Below are positions 22,855-33,984 of a stretch of 64,000 nucleotides of DNA, piece after piece. Origin of the DNA: Ectocarpus siliculosus (lineage: Eukaryota > Sar > Phaeophyceae > Ectocarpales > Ectocarpaceae). Positions within the stretch are counted from its first letter, which is position 1. Each line of letters starts with the position of its first letter. Where the stretch lies: NCBI GenBank assembly GCA_000310025.1, contig FN648519.1, positions 116,227 through 180,226 on the forward strand, written 5' to 3'. Both the position numbers and the translations under genes were made by a program. The notes under the pieces were generated by a model that was not told where the DNA came from, made no database searches, and saw only the letters and a list, made by a program, of their open reading frames with translations.

Positions 22855-23590
22855 CCAATAGTGTGTGGCGGCCGTGGTGGTGGGCTTGTTTTCGCAATAG
22901 CGCTACTTACCAGGGTTGTTTCCCTGTATGGCGATTCACGCATTTTTACAGAGTGTATGAAATGCCGGAACCACATCAATAGTGTGTGGCGGCCGTGGTC
23001 GGTGGGCTTGTTTTCGCAACAGCGCTACTTGTCAGGGTTGTTGCCGGTGGGCGATTCACGCATGAATACAGGAAGTGAAAATGCCGGAACCACATACATC
23101 AAAAGTGTGGGCGGCCATGGTTGGTGGGCTTGTTTTCGCGACAGCGCTACGTACCAGGGTTGTTGCCTGTGTGGCGATTCACGCATGAAATCAGAGAGTA
23201 CGAAGGTCGGAACCACACACATCAATAGTGTGTGGCGGCCGTGGTTGGTGGGCTTGATTTCGCAACAGCGCTTCTTACCAGGGTTGTTGCCTGTGTGGCG
23301 ATTCACGCATGAATGAATACAGAAAGTGTAAACGCCGAAACCACACACATCAAAAGTGTTTGGCGGCCGTGGTGGTGGGCTTGTTTTCGCAACAGCGCTA
23401 CTTGTCAGGGTTGTTGCCTGTGTGGCGATTCACGCATGGAATCAGAGAGTACGAATGCCGGAACCACACACATCAATAGTGTGTGGCGGCCGTGGTTAGT
23501 GGGCTTCTTTTCGCAACAGAGCTACTTACCAGGGTTGTTTCCTGTGTGGCGATTCACGCATGAATACAAAGTGTATGAATGCCGGAATTA
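22855..23590 (-). repeat. minisatellite array, right copy, about 6 units
   Basis: Units of about 120 bp in the orientation opposite to 2216-3440: GTGTGTGGCGGCCGTGG, GGTGGGCTTGTTTTCGC, GCGCTACTTACCAGGGTTGT, GCGATTCACGCATGAATAC. The array ends in a partial unit at GAATGCCGGAATT. It keeps the same order relative to the element body as the left copy. Confidence 0.92.
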
Positions 23591-23965
23591 GCATTCGCAC
23601 CTCAGAAATTGTCGGGTACGTGCGAGAGAGCGGTAGGTCTATCTGTGTAGGTGAAAACGTGCTACAGAATAAAAGTAGTTTCTTCTCGTGTCGTGGTCAC
23701 GCATGTTTGGTGTCGACAACAGTCGCAGGGGTGATGGGGCGTATTCTGACGAATACGTTGTTGTACTGCTGTACGAAACAATCCACATTCTGTCTCACAA
23801 GGACTGCACGCTGGCAGAATGGCTGCTGCTGTGGACGAACACATCACCATGCATGAGTCCAACAATATGCTGTACATTTGTGTACGGTACATGGTACAAT
23901 TTCATGTCACAAAAAAAACAAACGATTTACCACTGCTGCTGCCGACTCAGCAATCTACATTATAG
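23591..23965. other. no gene seen
   Basis: Spacer between the minisatellite and the CATG palindrome array. It contains GTACTGCTGTAC near 23763. Confidence 0.45.
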
Positions 23966-24590
23966 AATATTTTAGTGAAATATTTCATGGAAGTCCACGT
24001 TTCATGGAAGTCCATGGAAGTCCATGGAAAAACTGAAAAGTTTCATGGAAGTCCATGGAACTCCATGACACCATGTCCATGGAAGTCCATGGAAGTCCAT
24101 GAAATATTTCATCATGGAAGTCTATGAAACATTTCATGGACGTTCAAGAAATATTCCAGTGACGCCTACTTGGTTGATAAATGCCGACAATGAGCCTTGG
24201 CTGTGTTCTACATTGGTTTCCATGAAATGCGTGCATGGGTTTCATTGGACTTCCAAGAAACTTTTTACTTGTTTCCACGGAGCTTCATGGACTTCCAAGA
24301 ATCTATTCATGGAACTCCTTTCACTTCCATGAAAAGTTTCATGGAGCTCCTTGGACTTCCATGAAATCCAAGGAGTTCCATGAAACTTTTCATGGACGTC
24401 CATGGAGCTCCATGGAACTTTTCATGGAAGTCCATGGACGTGGAACTCTTCATGAAATATATCATGGAAGTCCAAGGAGTTCCATGAAATGCCATGAAAT
24501 GTTTCATGAACGTCCAAGGAGTTTCATCAAAAGTTCCATGGAGCTCCATGTTCCATGAAAAATTTCATGGAAGTCCATGAAAAATATTAA
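23966..24590. repeat. CATG-centred palindrome array (TTTCATGAAA / GTCCATGGAC words)
   Basis: Dozens of short palindromes of the form YYYCATGRRR (TTTCATGGAAG, GTCCATGGAAGTCCATGG, CTCCATGGAGC). In the densest stretches they sit at 10-base steps; elsewhere spacing varies, and A-rich linkers such as gaaactttt separate them. There is no fixed long repeat unit. The same vocabulary recurs at 35180-35660. Short frames across it are low-complexity and ignored. Confidence 0.88.
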
Positions 24591-24675
24591 AAACAAAATT
24601 TAAAAACTACCATTATAATAATTGAGATGAATCACACGGCGGGCTCAAGGTGCATCTGCACCAAGCCGAAAGAAA

Positions 24676-24900
24676 AGTGAGTGACACCATCCTCCGCCCA
24701 TCAGCAGAGCCGCGGGAGAAGCCAAACGGCCGGGCACAACAGCCTCGCCGACGGCCTCCACCGCCAGCTCGTCGCGTTCAGCAATGAATGGGTGTCCCAT
24801 CACAGCCAGACCCCATCTGGCGAACCGTCGGATATTGGAGGGGCGGAGGAAGTCGAAAGGGAAAAACACTTCCAACCTTTACCTAGCCATTGCCGAGTGA
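24676..24900 (+). CDS. possible exon, unknown
   Basis: Plus-strand frame of about 70 residues (LADGLHRQLVAFSNEWVSHH, then GGAEEVEREKHFQPLPSH) ending at a donor-like GTGAG|GTAGGTG. The opposite strand is also open for 76 codons (GLAVMGHPFIAERDELAVEA), so strand choice is uncertain. It could be an upstream exon of the plus-strand gene at 25126-25643. Confidence 0.25.
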
Positions 24901-25125
24901 GGTAGGTGAGGTGCGTTTTGAAGCCGTAGTGTCGTGAACACCAATTAAAGACACTCAGTTAGGTAGGCCTACTGTACTCTACATAATATAATCGAAAATC
25001 GGGTGTGATTTTGTTCCATTTTGGGGGGGGCGGGGACATATCCCCAGGTATCCTCGAGTTTTCCGCCGACGCGTCGACGCTTAGGCTTCCCGCCCTCGCA
25101 TGGTTTGCATTATCGCTGGCGCTGA

Positions 25126-25643
25126 GAAGCTGTGGAGATTGCAGAGAGATTGCAGACACGCCGTACTATACAGGGTCGTCTTCGCATTCTTCTCATGCAT
25201 ACCCCCACGAGAATCGAGGAGCAGCCGCTAGCCCGCCAGTCGACCGTGTGGCCTATTGGTCAAGTCAAACGTAAGAAGACGAACGCTACGAGTAGATTTG
25301 CGAGACTGTATTTCCTGTCGTGCAGTGCTAGAAGCAGCAAGGGCCAGATTGCAACGCAGGTTGTTCCAAGTGAAACGTGGTAAATGACCTGCTCCAAAAG
25401 AGTTGGATTGATTTCCAGCTTTGATCGACTAACTGCTGTATGGTTTTTTTCGTAGATATTGGGCGCTACGCGAACTACTGCAGGCTGCTTGGTTCCGTGT
25501 GTTCCCGTCGTAGTACGGCTGGGTCAGTGCGTGCAAGCGTCAACGACGACGAGATAGGTGCGGAACGGGTAGCGAGAGTCAAACATGTTTGGGTGCCATC
25601 CATCTACACTGTAGTAACCGTACGATATGTTTTCGACGATTAA
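25126..25643 (+). CDS. two-exon 3' end of an unknown gene
   Basis: Exon one (from the stop at 25123-25125 or an acceptor just after it, to 25270) reads EIAERLQTRRTIQGRLRILL and ends AAAC|GTAAGA in phase 1. Exon two starts after ggtttttttcgtag| at 25456 in the matching phase and reads IGRYANYCRLLGSVCSRRS, VNDDEIGAERVARVKHVWVP and TVVTVRYVFDD, then TAA at 25641-25643. Both splice sites and phases agree, which favours a genuine spliced C-terminus of about 110 residues. No family recognised. Alternative phases of exon one are also open, so the upstream reading is less certain than the last exon. Confidence 0.45.
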
Positions 25644-25850
25644 TGGTAATTTCCGATTTTCTCCCCCCTCCGGGGGGCTAGATTCTATGTGTCCGAATAT
25701 TTTCCGTGCCCTTGTATTGTTTCATACACATGTCTCCAAAAGTTGAAAACATATGCGGGGCAGTACTAATGTAGTTTTCTGGTCGTTGCGTACCAGGTCG
25801 TCAGTGCTAGGGAAGTTGTCCTGATACACTTATGATACGAGGTATTTGTT

Positions 25851-25973
25851 TTGTCCGAGTTGTGTGCAGCGTTTCCTCTCCGTTTGGTGTTAGCCTTCGA
25901 GCTTCGCCTGTGCAGTGATGTCTCCTTCGATGTGGACGCAAGTGTTGTGTGCCCACGGACCCCTTATTCTACA
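25851..25973 (+). CDS. possible exon ending at a strong donor
   Basis: Plus-strand frame (LSELCAAFPLRLVLAFELRL, SFDVDASVVCPRTPYST) ending TCTACA|GTGAGT. Acceptor candidates are tccgag| and gtgtgcag| near 25858-25870. Unknown product; the downstream partner is not found. Confidence 0.3.
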
Positions 25974-26241
25974 GTGAGTGATATAGATAGTGAAAATGCT
26001 AGGGGAGTTGCTTTAGGGCTCCAGCGACCTGTCGCGTAAGAAGGCTTCCCTGTAAATTATCATTGGGAAAGACAAGCCACATATCCAGGCCTTGGAGAAG
26101 GTGGTTGAACAGGTAAGATGTACAACACGTGCACGTTAAGAATGACGCGTCTCTATCAGATTGTCTGTATATGCGGGGGCCATGCCCGTAGTCTTGTTTC
26201 GTCTCCATCAGCATAGAGACATAACGACGCTCGCTGGGTGT

Positions 26242-27137
26242 CTATCCAGCCTCGCCACCCAGGCCCTCCAAAACACCACCCACTGCGCCACTGACGGGAA
26301 TGCCGGTCGGAAATTTGAACAAAGCATCGGCAGGGTGCAGGGTGGCTGCGCGCCCCCCTAATATATAATAGGCCTTTTGGCAAAACGTGAAGGGAGCATG
26401 CGTGACCGTTGGAAGCAGAGCAAACCGATAGACACTATCGTACTTTTGTACCCTCGGGAAGATAAGGATCCATGTATCACAAACCACACAGTAAGCATGC
26501 GACGCAGAAATGGGAAAATAGTACGACACAAACCCATTATAATCCCGTAGTCCATTTTCGCACACTACTGACATAGGCCGTGCCGTACGTTGTCTACGCG
26601 TACCGACCGTTGAATCCAACGAAAGGTTATTGAACATAAAATCAAAACCGTCACCCTGGCGCATTTTAGGGGGTTTGCAACGAACGGTGGTTTCGTACAC
26701 ACCGGGAGTGAGATCGTCGGTACAGTTCGTGTTTTCAACGTAACGTGTTTTCAACGGAACAGTGGGTGCTTCCCCTGGAGCTTCTCGGTCAACAGCAATT
26801 CGTTGTGCACGGCCATGTTCGTGAACAAGCAGAATGTACCGAGCACGCGGGGCATTCTCTTCACGACAGGTCCCAGTCCGGAAAGAAAGCTGTTGTTACT
26901 TTCCGCAACAACGGAGTTCCACATGAACCGTTCTTGTCCAGCGTCGTCGACTTCGCACAGAAGGGGGTTGTCTCGTCTCTCTGGATTACAGAACTCCCAG
27001 CAGTGTCCCTCGGTGTGTGTAGTGAAATGGAACCTGACGTGGGTGGCCGATATCAGAGTGGCAACCACAGGCATTGCTAGCGTTTCTTGCGTCGGTTGAA
27101 CATTATAGTCCAATAGCGAACGACCCAACTGAGTCTG
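26242..27137 (-). CDS. unknown protein, two adjoining frames of about 128 and 170 residues
   Basis: Strong coding composition on the minus strand. The first block follows an acceptor (ttaccttgcag|ACTCAG at 27137) and includes THTEGHCWEFCNPERRDNP, EVDDAGQERFMWNSVVAES and LGTFCLFTNMAVHNELLL, with a stop at 26751. The second, shifted by one base, continues at once with TRYVENTNCTDDLTPGVYE, NGFVSYYFPISASHAYCVV and TFCQKAYYILGGRAA, to a stop at 26242. A 13-bp word CGTTGAAAACACG is repeated 16 bp apart at the junction (about 26726-26757), the likely site of damage. No domain recognised. It lies 0.4 kb downstream of the KDZ-like transposase remnant on the same strand and could belong to that element. 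Confidence 0.45.
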
Positions 27138-27524
27138 CAAGGTAACACATCGGAGTCACCGGACGCTACCGGGGCATCCAACGTTCTAGGAATCGATAGC
27201 GACGGTCAACCGTAGACATCCACGATAAAGGGCATTGGCAACAACGCCCAAACCCCGCTTAGACGTGCAAGGTCTAGACTATGTTGATGAACAGGAGAGC
27301 CAGTCTGGGACGACGAAAGCTGCAGTACATGGAATTCCTCACCGTGGGACACGCAGCCAGGGAAATGACCCTATGCATGTACCCCCACCACTCCGTGTCC
27401 TACGGCTGGGTGGGCAATCGGAAACCATGTCATAGGCCGATATATATGTATGCAGTGGTACCCCACACGTTCGTACGCGAGAGGCGATGTGAAAAACGAT
27501 ACGTAGGCGACGCGACACACCTAC

Positions 27525-29747
27525 CTGTCTACCACGAGCTGCGTCCCTGCCCACGCCCATGCATCGGGATGGTTCTCGAGGAACGTACGGCACCTGCACG
27601 CCAAGTCGTAGATGAGTAGCTGGGGTCGAAGCGGTGGATCCGGTAATATCTCTGTCAGAGCACGGTGTACTTCCTCCATGCCCTCCGACTCCCACAGGGG
27701 CCCAGCCCCGAGAATACAGCCACACGACGCCGAGCAAACTAGGTTTCCCCAGATGTACTTCTTGTCAAACATGCTTGTCCTCATCTCGGCCGTCTGCACG
27801 TTGGGAATACGGATCGAGTTTGTCTAGGGTTGGACAAGTACGTCACATTCCAAGAGTAGTTGAAATTCCGCACTGGGTATAAACTTAAGCAATCCAAGCG
27901 TCGTTTTCACTCTGGGGGGCACATGCCATTGCTCTTCGTTGCTGTGGCGTTGCACCTGCTACACAAAATAGAGCATGTATTTCGGTTTCAGCATCTGGCG
28001 GCGTGGGCATTCACATCTTTCGTAATATGAAGGATTGGACAAACCTACTCTCACCCAGAATGGTGCAAAACAGGCGAAACGCCAGCCGTTATAGTTGCGC
28101 CCCTTGCTGTTGTTGTTGACTCCCCTATACAAGCGAGCTGAACATGACGACGCCTGGTGCCCAAAGAAGAAGAGCCTTGAAATAGTTTCCTAAAGAATGC
28201 GTCCCCTCCATGATCGACGCCCCTTTACAGGCTAACAAGCAACCAGGTGGGTCTGTTTGAATGTGAATAGATTGCTCGAGGCTGAGATAACGTGGATAAA
28301 ATGATTGACATGAAGTTGAATGTGGTGGAGAAGACGTGGTTCTACGACACAGGGCCGCAAGCACCGGTCAGTTTGCTTTCACACTCACCTCGCACTACTC
28401 CCAACCCCGATTTACCCCAACCGCGATAACATACCTCATTCTGCTCACCTGCGGCGCGCGCGCGTTGCACAGCGTGGTATCCCCCAAGCGAGTTGTGGTG
28501 TCGCCAGGAAGCTTCCAAGGGGAAATGATCCTCGCATGTTAGCGTTCCCTCTTCGTGTTGCTGCTGGCACTGTTGCGGTACAGTGACATGGCACAGATGG
28601 CCGTGGGTTCCCTCGTTAACATCGCACCACCTGCACGATCAAAAACGTAAGGTATCAGCGTACGGTATGACGATTGTTGTCATCGGATAGTCATACCCCC
28701 ACGGTTGTACAGGAGTTCAGCAGGTATTATTGGGCATGCGCAATATAGAAACAAAACGATATGTCGACATCCGGTTGCGCCTGCCCCCGCGGTCGCTTGG
28801 TACACGAACACAAGTGACACGTACAATTGAAGTTCCTCTTGGTGGAAAACTATTTTACCATGCCGGCCATGGACGGGATCCTCTTGATGAAAAACAATTT
28901 GTACCCGGCCGGTGATGGACGGGGATCGTTAGTCAGGTAGGCCCACGCACCAGTGAAAATGTTAGGCAAAGGGTGGCAGCGCCGAATATCGCAATGACAG
29001 GGATGTTTTTCAGTCTCTTCGTCATTCTGTAGTACAGCACAATGTAGGCACCTACAGTATATTCCTCCGAACCAGCAGTAACTCGTAGAGGGAACCCTCT
29101 CCTCGACGCGGATCTGAACCCAGGTGAGGTCGCCGTTCACCCCGTAGTTAGCCTTAGGCAACGCCATGGATGCTCTTATCTGCGGTTTGTTGGGGTTTTC
29201 TCTTGGTGGGATGCCCATTGTCACCCCACCAAGCCGGGTTGTTGTTCTTCTACCACGTCGGAACTCAACTCAGCATGCATGTGTTTTCGTGCCAATTTCG
29301 TAGGTTTGGGTACTTCGAGGCCGCATTTCTTGACTGCGAGCGGTACTGAAGTACTGTGGATAATATACAACGGGACGGAGGACCTTCTTGTCGTGGCTGT
29401 AATACAGTACTTCGCCTCGTTAACCTGAAATGTTTGACGCCAATATTGTATGCCTACATACCTGGACTCGCCCATCCCCGGTAGGTCGATCTGGCATCCG
29501 AACATAGCACACTTCCTCATTCTCGTGCCTGTTATGCCATCGACCACCACGCACTATATCATGTGCGCTTCGTCGTCGACCTCTACTTCTTTCCAGCAGT
29601 CATCACACAAACGTCCACTCCACATGCGGTCTTGCCAAAACGTAGACACGAGCTCGTCCATCTCCAGGCGGAGCCCCGGCCAATGGTTCAATCCACTGAG
29701 GTTTCCTGTCACGTCCAATACCCCGACCTCGCAAGGAGAGTTCGCGA
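27525..29747 (-). pseudogene. KDZ-like (Kyakuja-Dileera-Zisupton) DDE transposase remnant
   Basis: Minus-strand exons. The best supported are 27941-27842 (WHVPPRVKTTLGLLKFIP, QLLLECD) and 27793-27525, joined in phase 0 by GAC|GTACTT and cgtgcag|ACG. The second reads KKYIWGNLVCSASCGCILGA, PLWESEGMEEVHRALTEIL, then LIYDLACRCRTFLENHPD and GTQLVVDR, ending at GACAG|GTAGGTG. In KDZ transposases a YD-x-AC box followed by a VVDRFH region is diagnostic; the FH-bearing exon is not resolved here. Upstream, 29747-29221 has a CDDCW motif and VVVDGITGTRMRKC but contains an in-frame TAG at about 29552. The block 29224-28850 is Cys/His-rich (YCRCLHCAVL, HPCHCDIRRCHPL), and 28250-28131 may be another exon. 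It is a cut-and-paste transposase, now decayed. Confidence 0.55.
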
Positions 29748-30600
29748 CTATGGGATAGTTGTTCGGCAAAAACCAGAGGAAGGGGCCTTAATGGAGCGTA
29801 TCAGACAGTAGAAACAGGAAGGGAGCTGCCAAAGGTAGGAGCATTGGAGAGAGAGAGTGAGACGGCATTGATGACACTCCTGTGAGTTTAGCTTCAGAAA
29901 TATTTTGATGCTCAGGCCGTTCTCAACCACGATGACGGGCGCTTGCTTACTAAAATCTTGCCGTGAAGCAATTTTCAATACGCGAGGAAGTTGAGGGTAA
30001 CACAGCGTGTTGCGGGTAGCTATGCTGTGCTTTGTGTGGCAGAGCGAACTACTACTTGGCCGTGGGGGGGACAGTGCGTAGCGAGGTGATAGAGAGTAGG
30101 GGTTGGTATTTGCGCTCTGAATGCGGCGCAACATATTTCGTGCGTGCATCGAGAAATGTCAAAACAACTCCGTATCAGAATGAGCAAAGAACGATGATCG
30201 GTCGATTCCAATCAATATAGTATAACTGATGTCGAAGGACGCCTCTACGACGGCCTCGTGTTGTATTCGGGCATCGACGCGTATTGGAATGAAAAACGTG
30301 TTACCACAGAATTCGGGTTAGGCGCGTGAAAGCGCGTGAGTGACCAAAATGTATGTCATAAAGTCAGCTGACGTGAGTTGGAGCCGCAGCAGGACAACAG
30401 GACGATGTGGTGAGCACACCAGTTGAAGACCGTGAAGAATGTTCATGCTGCTGCATACGTAGGTCGTTCATGTGAGTATGTTGGATAATATTCCATTCCA
30501 CAAACCATGGCACGAAGGGCTGTTGCGGTTTCCACAAAGAAATGTAGGCGTTTTGTGTGGGCTAGGTGCGTTGTCCTCTGAGGACGATTTCCTTCTAAAG
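29748..30600. other. no firm gene; weak minus-strand coding-like patch
   Basis: A minus-strand frame near 29880-30010 (VLKIASRQDFSKQAPVIVVE) could be a further 5' exon of the KDZ-like gene, but splice sites are unclear. The remainder shows nothing. Confidence 0.35.
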
Positions 30601-30609
30601 GCCCACCGT

Positions 30610-31358
30610 GCGAGGTATGTCCGATACTAGGTTCGGAACGTTTGCCCGTGCGGCGTGGAGGTCATATTCGAATGAAATTAGGACGAGAGTTGTACACATC
30701 TCCGACAAAGGTGTTTGTATGTCGGGAAAAAGTTGGTCACAAAACAGAAGAATGTGGGTGCATGAATACATTCGTAGATGCCGGTGTGTACGCCCACCGG
30801 AATTTCGGGCAGCCTGTTGAGACTTTGTGGGCCGCAGTTGTGAGCAGGTTGAAGACGTGCCCGAAAGTATAAAAATTGAACATCATGGGCAGGCCCGACA
30901 TGGTCTCTTCCATGAATCGGAATGAATGATAATTATCTATCATGGTTGTGCCCTGTACCCACTTTTGTCTACATGTATTTCCCAATGGAAAACTTCAGAG
31001 TGGAGTATGTGAAAATCGGCCGCCATGGAAAGGGAATGAAAGAGAGACAAATGACGACAGCACGTGCCCCAGCACCAGTCATATTAGAACCAGAACGAAC
31101 GGCGTCCCATATCTCAGATTGCCACATATATACTTGAACAGCCACACGCGCGATACTCAGCGGTTTAGACTTCTCGCGGACCTGTGTGTCGTTGTTCCAG
31201 CGTGCAGCAAGCGTAGCCACGGAGTGTGGACGCGCGATTTTCGTACGGACTGTTCGAGTGAACCGGTCGCAAGATGCAATGACTGCTTGACGACAGACGA
31301 ACGGCTCCCCAAACGGTCTCCATTTCCGAACACGACACAAACATCTCTCTGTCAACAC
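30610..31358 (-). other. decayed coding-like region, minus strand
   Basis: Successive frames on the minus strand have coding composition but no common phase: SEIWDAVRSGSNMTGAGARA (near 31100), SGLPMMFNFYTFGHVFNLLT (near 30880) and, one base shifted, LLFCDQLFPDIQTPLSEMC (near 30700). The plus strand at 30642-30872 is also open. No family recognised. It may be a transposon relic. Confidence 0.2.
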
Positions 31359-31576
31359 AGTGCGATGTAACTAGATTGTTGGAAATATTCGTCGGTCTGG
31401 GGCTGGAGATGATTTGTGTACAAAGTGGTACATACAGTAGTTGGGTGCTTCCCCGCCTCGCACCGGGGCAACCGGGGTAGGCCCGCTAAATATACAGACT
31501 TATGAATCTGGAAGAGAGTGCTTGAATATTTATATGCATAGTTTCTTCAGCGTCCTAGTGCACGATGCACATTAAA

Positions 31577-31738
31577 TTCGAAGTGTTGCGATCTATTCCG
31601 AGAAGTGCGTCGTCACCACTTGGTGATGGTCGGGGGTAAATTTGCATGCCCTGAATTCGAGGTGTTGCGATATATTCCGACAAGTGCGTCGTCACCACTT
31701 ACTTGGTGATGGTGGAGGGTAAATTTGCATGCCCTGAT
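31577..31738 (+). repeat. direct tandem duplication, about 80 bp x 2
   Basis: Two copies of GAAGTGTTGCGATCTATTCC ... GTAAATTTGCATGCCCTGA, at about 31577-31653 and 31654-31738. The second carries four extra bases in its ACTTACTTGGTGATGG. Confidence 0.85.
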
Positions 31739-31959
31739 ACCTGGACACACACGGAGTCCGCGCGTCAGTCATGTAGATAAGGTCTGCACTGCGTAGTAGG
31801 CTAGGTTAGGAGGACGTTCGATTGCGTCCTCGCCACTTAGGCTCACTATCAGAAGAATAAGTAAAGGAACAGTCGGTCCTTTAAAAAAATGCACAGAGGC
31901 ATGTCGACGTTTTTTTTCACGTTTCCGTGAATGGAGCAAGTTTTTTTTTTCGGTACGGC

Positions 31960-32085
31960 TAAATACCCCACCGGTGGGGTATTTACGGTGGGGAATTTTT
32001 AAATACCCCACCGGTGGGGAAATATCTCATAAGCCCCAACGGTGGGGCGGTTAACGCTTAATAAACACCCCACCACCTGTAGCTC
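31960..32085. repeat. CCGG-centred palindromes, including a perfect 26-bp palindrome
   Basis: 31960-31985 is a perfect palindrome with arms TAAATACCCCACC and GGTGGGGTATTTA. A second incomplete copy (AAATACCCCACCGGTGGGG) lies at 32001-32019, followed by CCCCAACGGTGGGG and ACCCCACCACC words. Confidence 0.9.
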
Positions 32086-32290
32086 GCTTTGGAATACTCC
32101 AATCAGCACAGAACTTCAACCAGCGTGTTGCAGCGTTGCAGGGGTATCATTGGATCCATCGTGAGGCCGAAACAGCACAGTTTTGGTGGTCCCACGGTTG
32201 GTGGGGAACATACGCCGCTACCCCACCGGTGTGGTAGATAACGTTATGGACCCCACGTGGAAGGTTGTGTTGTACAACCTGGTGTTTCGT
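32070..32290. repeat. dispersed repeat, copy 1
   Basis: Shares the ordered words GTGTTGCAGCGTTGCAGGG, GTGAGGCCGAA, TTTTG.GG...CCAC and GGTGTGGT with 33985-34225. A third partial relative lies at 33081-33160 (ATAACGTTATGGACCCCACC also occurs here). No coding potential. Confidence 0.6.
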
Positions 32291-32534
32291 CAGAACGGTT
32301 AGAAAGATCAAATTTATAGATAGGTAGGCATGTGTAACGGAAAGAAAAGAAAAAGAAAGAGATGCACCTTGCTCACAACAAAAGAAACATCTGAACGAAA
32401 GAGCAAGACAACAAGCAAAAAAGAGGAGGAGTAGAAGAGAGACAGAGGAGGAAGAAGAAGGAAGCGAGTGTACGGAAGGGAGGAGACAGACAGAGAAAGA
32501 GAGCAAGAGCATCGTCGGTTCGTTTTTGTTTTTT

Positions 32535-32900
32535 TTTTAAGCCGAGGCAAGCGTGTCTCGGGCGGAAGCTAGACATGGGTAGCGTGTTCTAGGCTGAAGC
32601 AGGGCATGGGAAGGCAAAAATGATGGTGGTGGACAAACAGGGTCAAGGTAAGCGTGTCTCTGGCTGCTGAGCAGCAGGGCACGGAACGACCGGTTAAGCC
32701 GAGGTAAGCATGTTGTTGGCGAGAGCGAGACATGGAAAGACCAGAAGGTTGAGGAAGCATGTTCTAGGCTGGGGCAGGGCATGGAAAGGCTGAACAATGC
32801 GAAGGGTGTGGTCAAGGTAAGCGTGTCTCTGGCCAGAGGGCAGGACATGGAACGACCGGTAAGCCGAGGTGAGCGTGCTCGGGCAAAAGCGAAGGCTTGA
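32535..32900. repeat. degenerate minisatellite, about 40-bp subunits, about 165-bp higher order
   Basis: GGTAAGCGTGTCTCTGGC ... GGAACGACCGGT(T)AAGCCGAGG occurs near 32647 and again near 32815. Weaker subunits (GCATGTTCTAGGCTGGGGCA, GGGCATGGAAAGGC) lie between. The 132-codon minus frame over it only reflects repeat periodicity. Confidence 0.75.
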
Positions 32901-33452
32901 GCAGAGCATGGAAAGGAATGGAGGTTTGTGTCCAAGCTGGGCGACCAGCGGAGTGTGGTCGGCCTGGTTCTTATTACTTAAGGAAGCGTGTGGATTCCTT
33001 AGTAGGCTTAAGGGCCGGGAGGGAGGGAGAGAGTTCTACCTCCAAGACCCGGCCTTTGCGCGGCGACACAATAGTCTAATACATAACGTTATGGACCCCA
33101 CCAGCTGGATCCCCCTCTACAAGGCTTCGATCGACACGCAAGTACACTGCAGGAGTTTTTTGTGATCGATGCACGTACAGCGCACAGCAGCAGGCAGCAC
33201 CTGGGGCCGCGAACCGGTCAGGGAATCCCGAGGCATAGCGCCAAACACCTGACGTGGGTAAAAGCGAACACTGCCTTCTATTTTCTTGCAGAAGGCTTCG
33301 TCAACTCCCTTACCACGCACAGAAAATTCGGCGTTCTTGCGAATTTTCTGAAATGTACGAAAATGAGCGAACGACGCCTGCTGATTGGATGGTGCAGACA
33401 GTTTCATCCCTGGGTGCAAGAGCAAAGCTGCCTTCCCACTTGAGCCGTCTCT

Positions 33453-33514
33453 TGTCTATAATCCCTATCAATTGTCCGCTCGTATCGAGGGACAATTGAG
33501 AGGGATTATAGACA
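33453..33514. repeat. near-perfect hairpin, 25-bp arms, 12-nt loop
   Basis: The left arm (33453-33477, TGTCTATAATCCCTATCAAT...) and right arm (33490-33514) pair with one mismatch around the loop GCTCGTATCGAG, which itself can pair (CTCG/CGAG). It could be a miniature foldback element or a small-RNA precursor; the sequence alone does not decide. Confidence 0.85.
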
Positions 33515-33984
33515 GCAACTGGCGGGAGCGTGGTAAACGGGGCACGGAAAGGAGGTTTTCAATACATTTCTCTAGAGGGAAAGCGAAACCTTCTAACTCA
33601 AGCCCTAGGTTGCTCGGTGCCTCCTTTCAACCGTGGGCTAGGTACTTCTTCTGCGCTTGCCCCTAGTAGCGCTTAGGTCACCCAAGGGTAGACAGACGCG
33701 ACGCAACTTCGCTGTTGAACCCGCGGCGTAATCACCTCGCGATTCGACCTGTTCATTACCCTCATACTCCTCCACTCTACAAAGCATCCATACTACATAG
33801 ACTAGAGGCGTCCCTGTGTACCCTGGCACCCCCCTGTTCGAGACGTGGAAAGGAGGAGACAATCATGCCGTTCTTCGCAAGGGAAAGCAGGCGAAGAAGA
33901 TGGGGACAAAAAGTGTCCCCACAAGGCGATCCAGCCCAAAGGGGTTAAACACCACCAGGCACCCACTGCCAGATCTGCCCCCGC

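Noticed and set aside
30642..30872. Plus-strand CREKVGHKTEEC resembling a retroviral zinc knuckle
   Set aside because: The second Cys of the CCHC spacing is missing, and there is no Gag context; the opposite strand is equally open.
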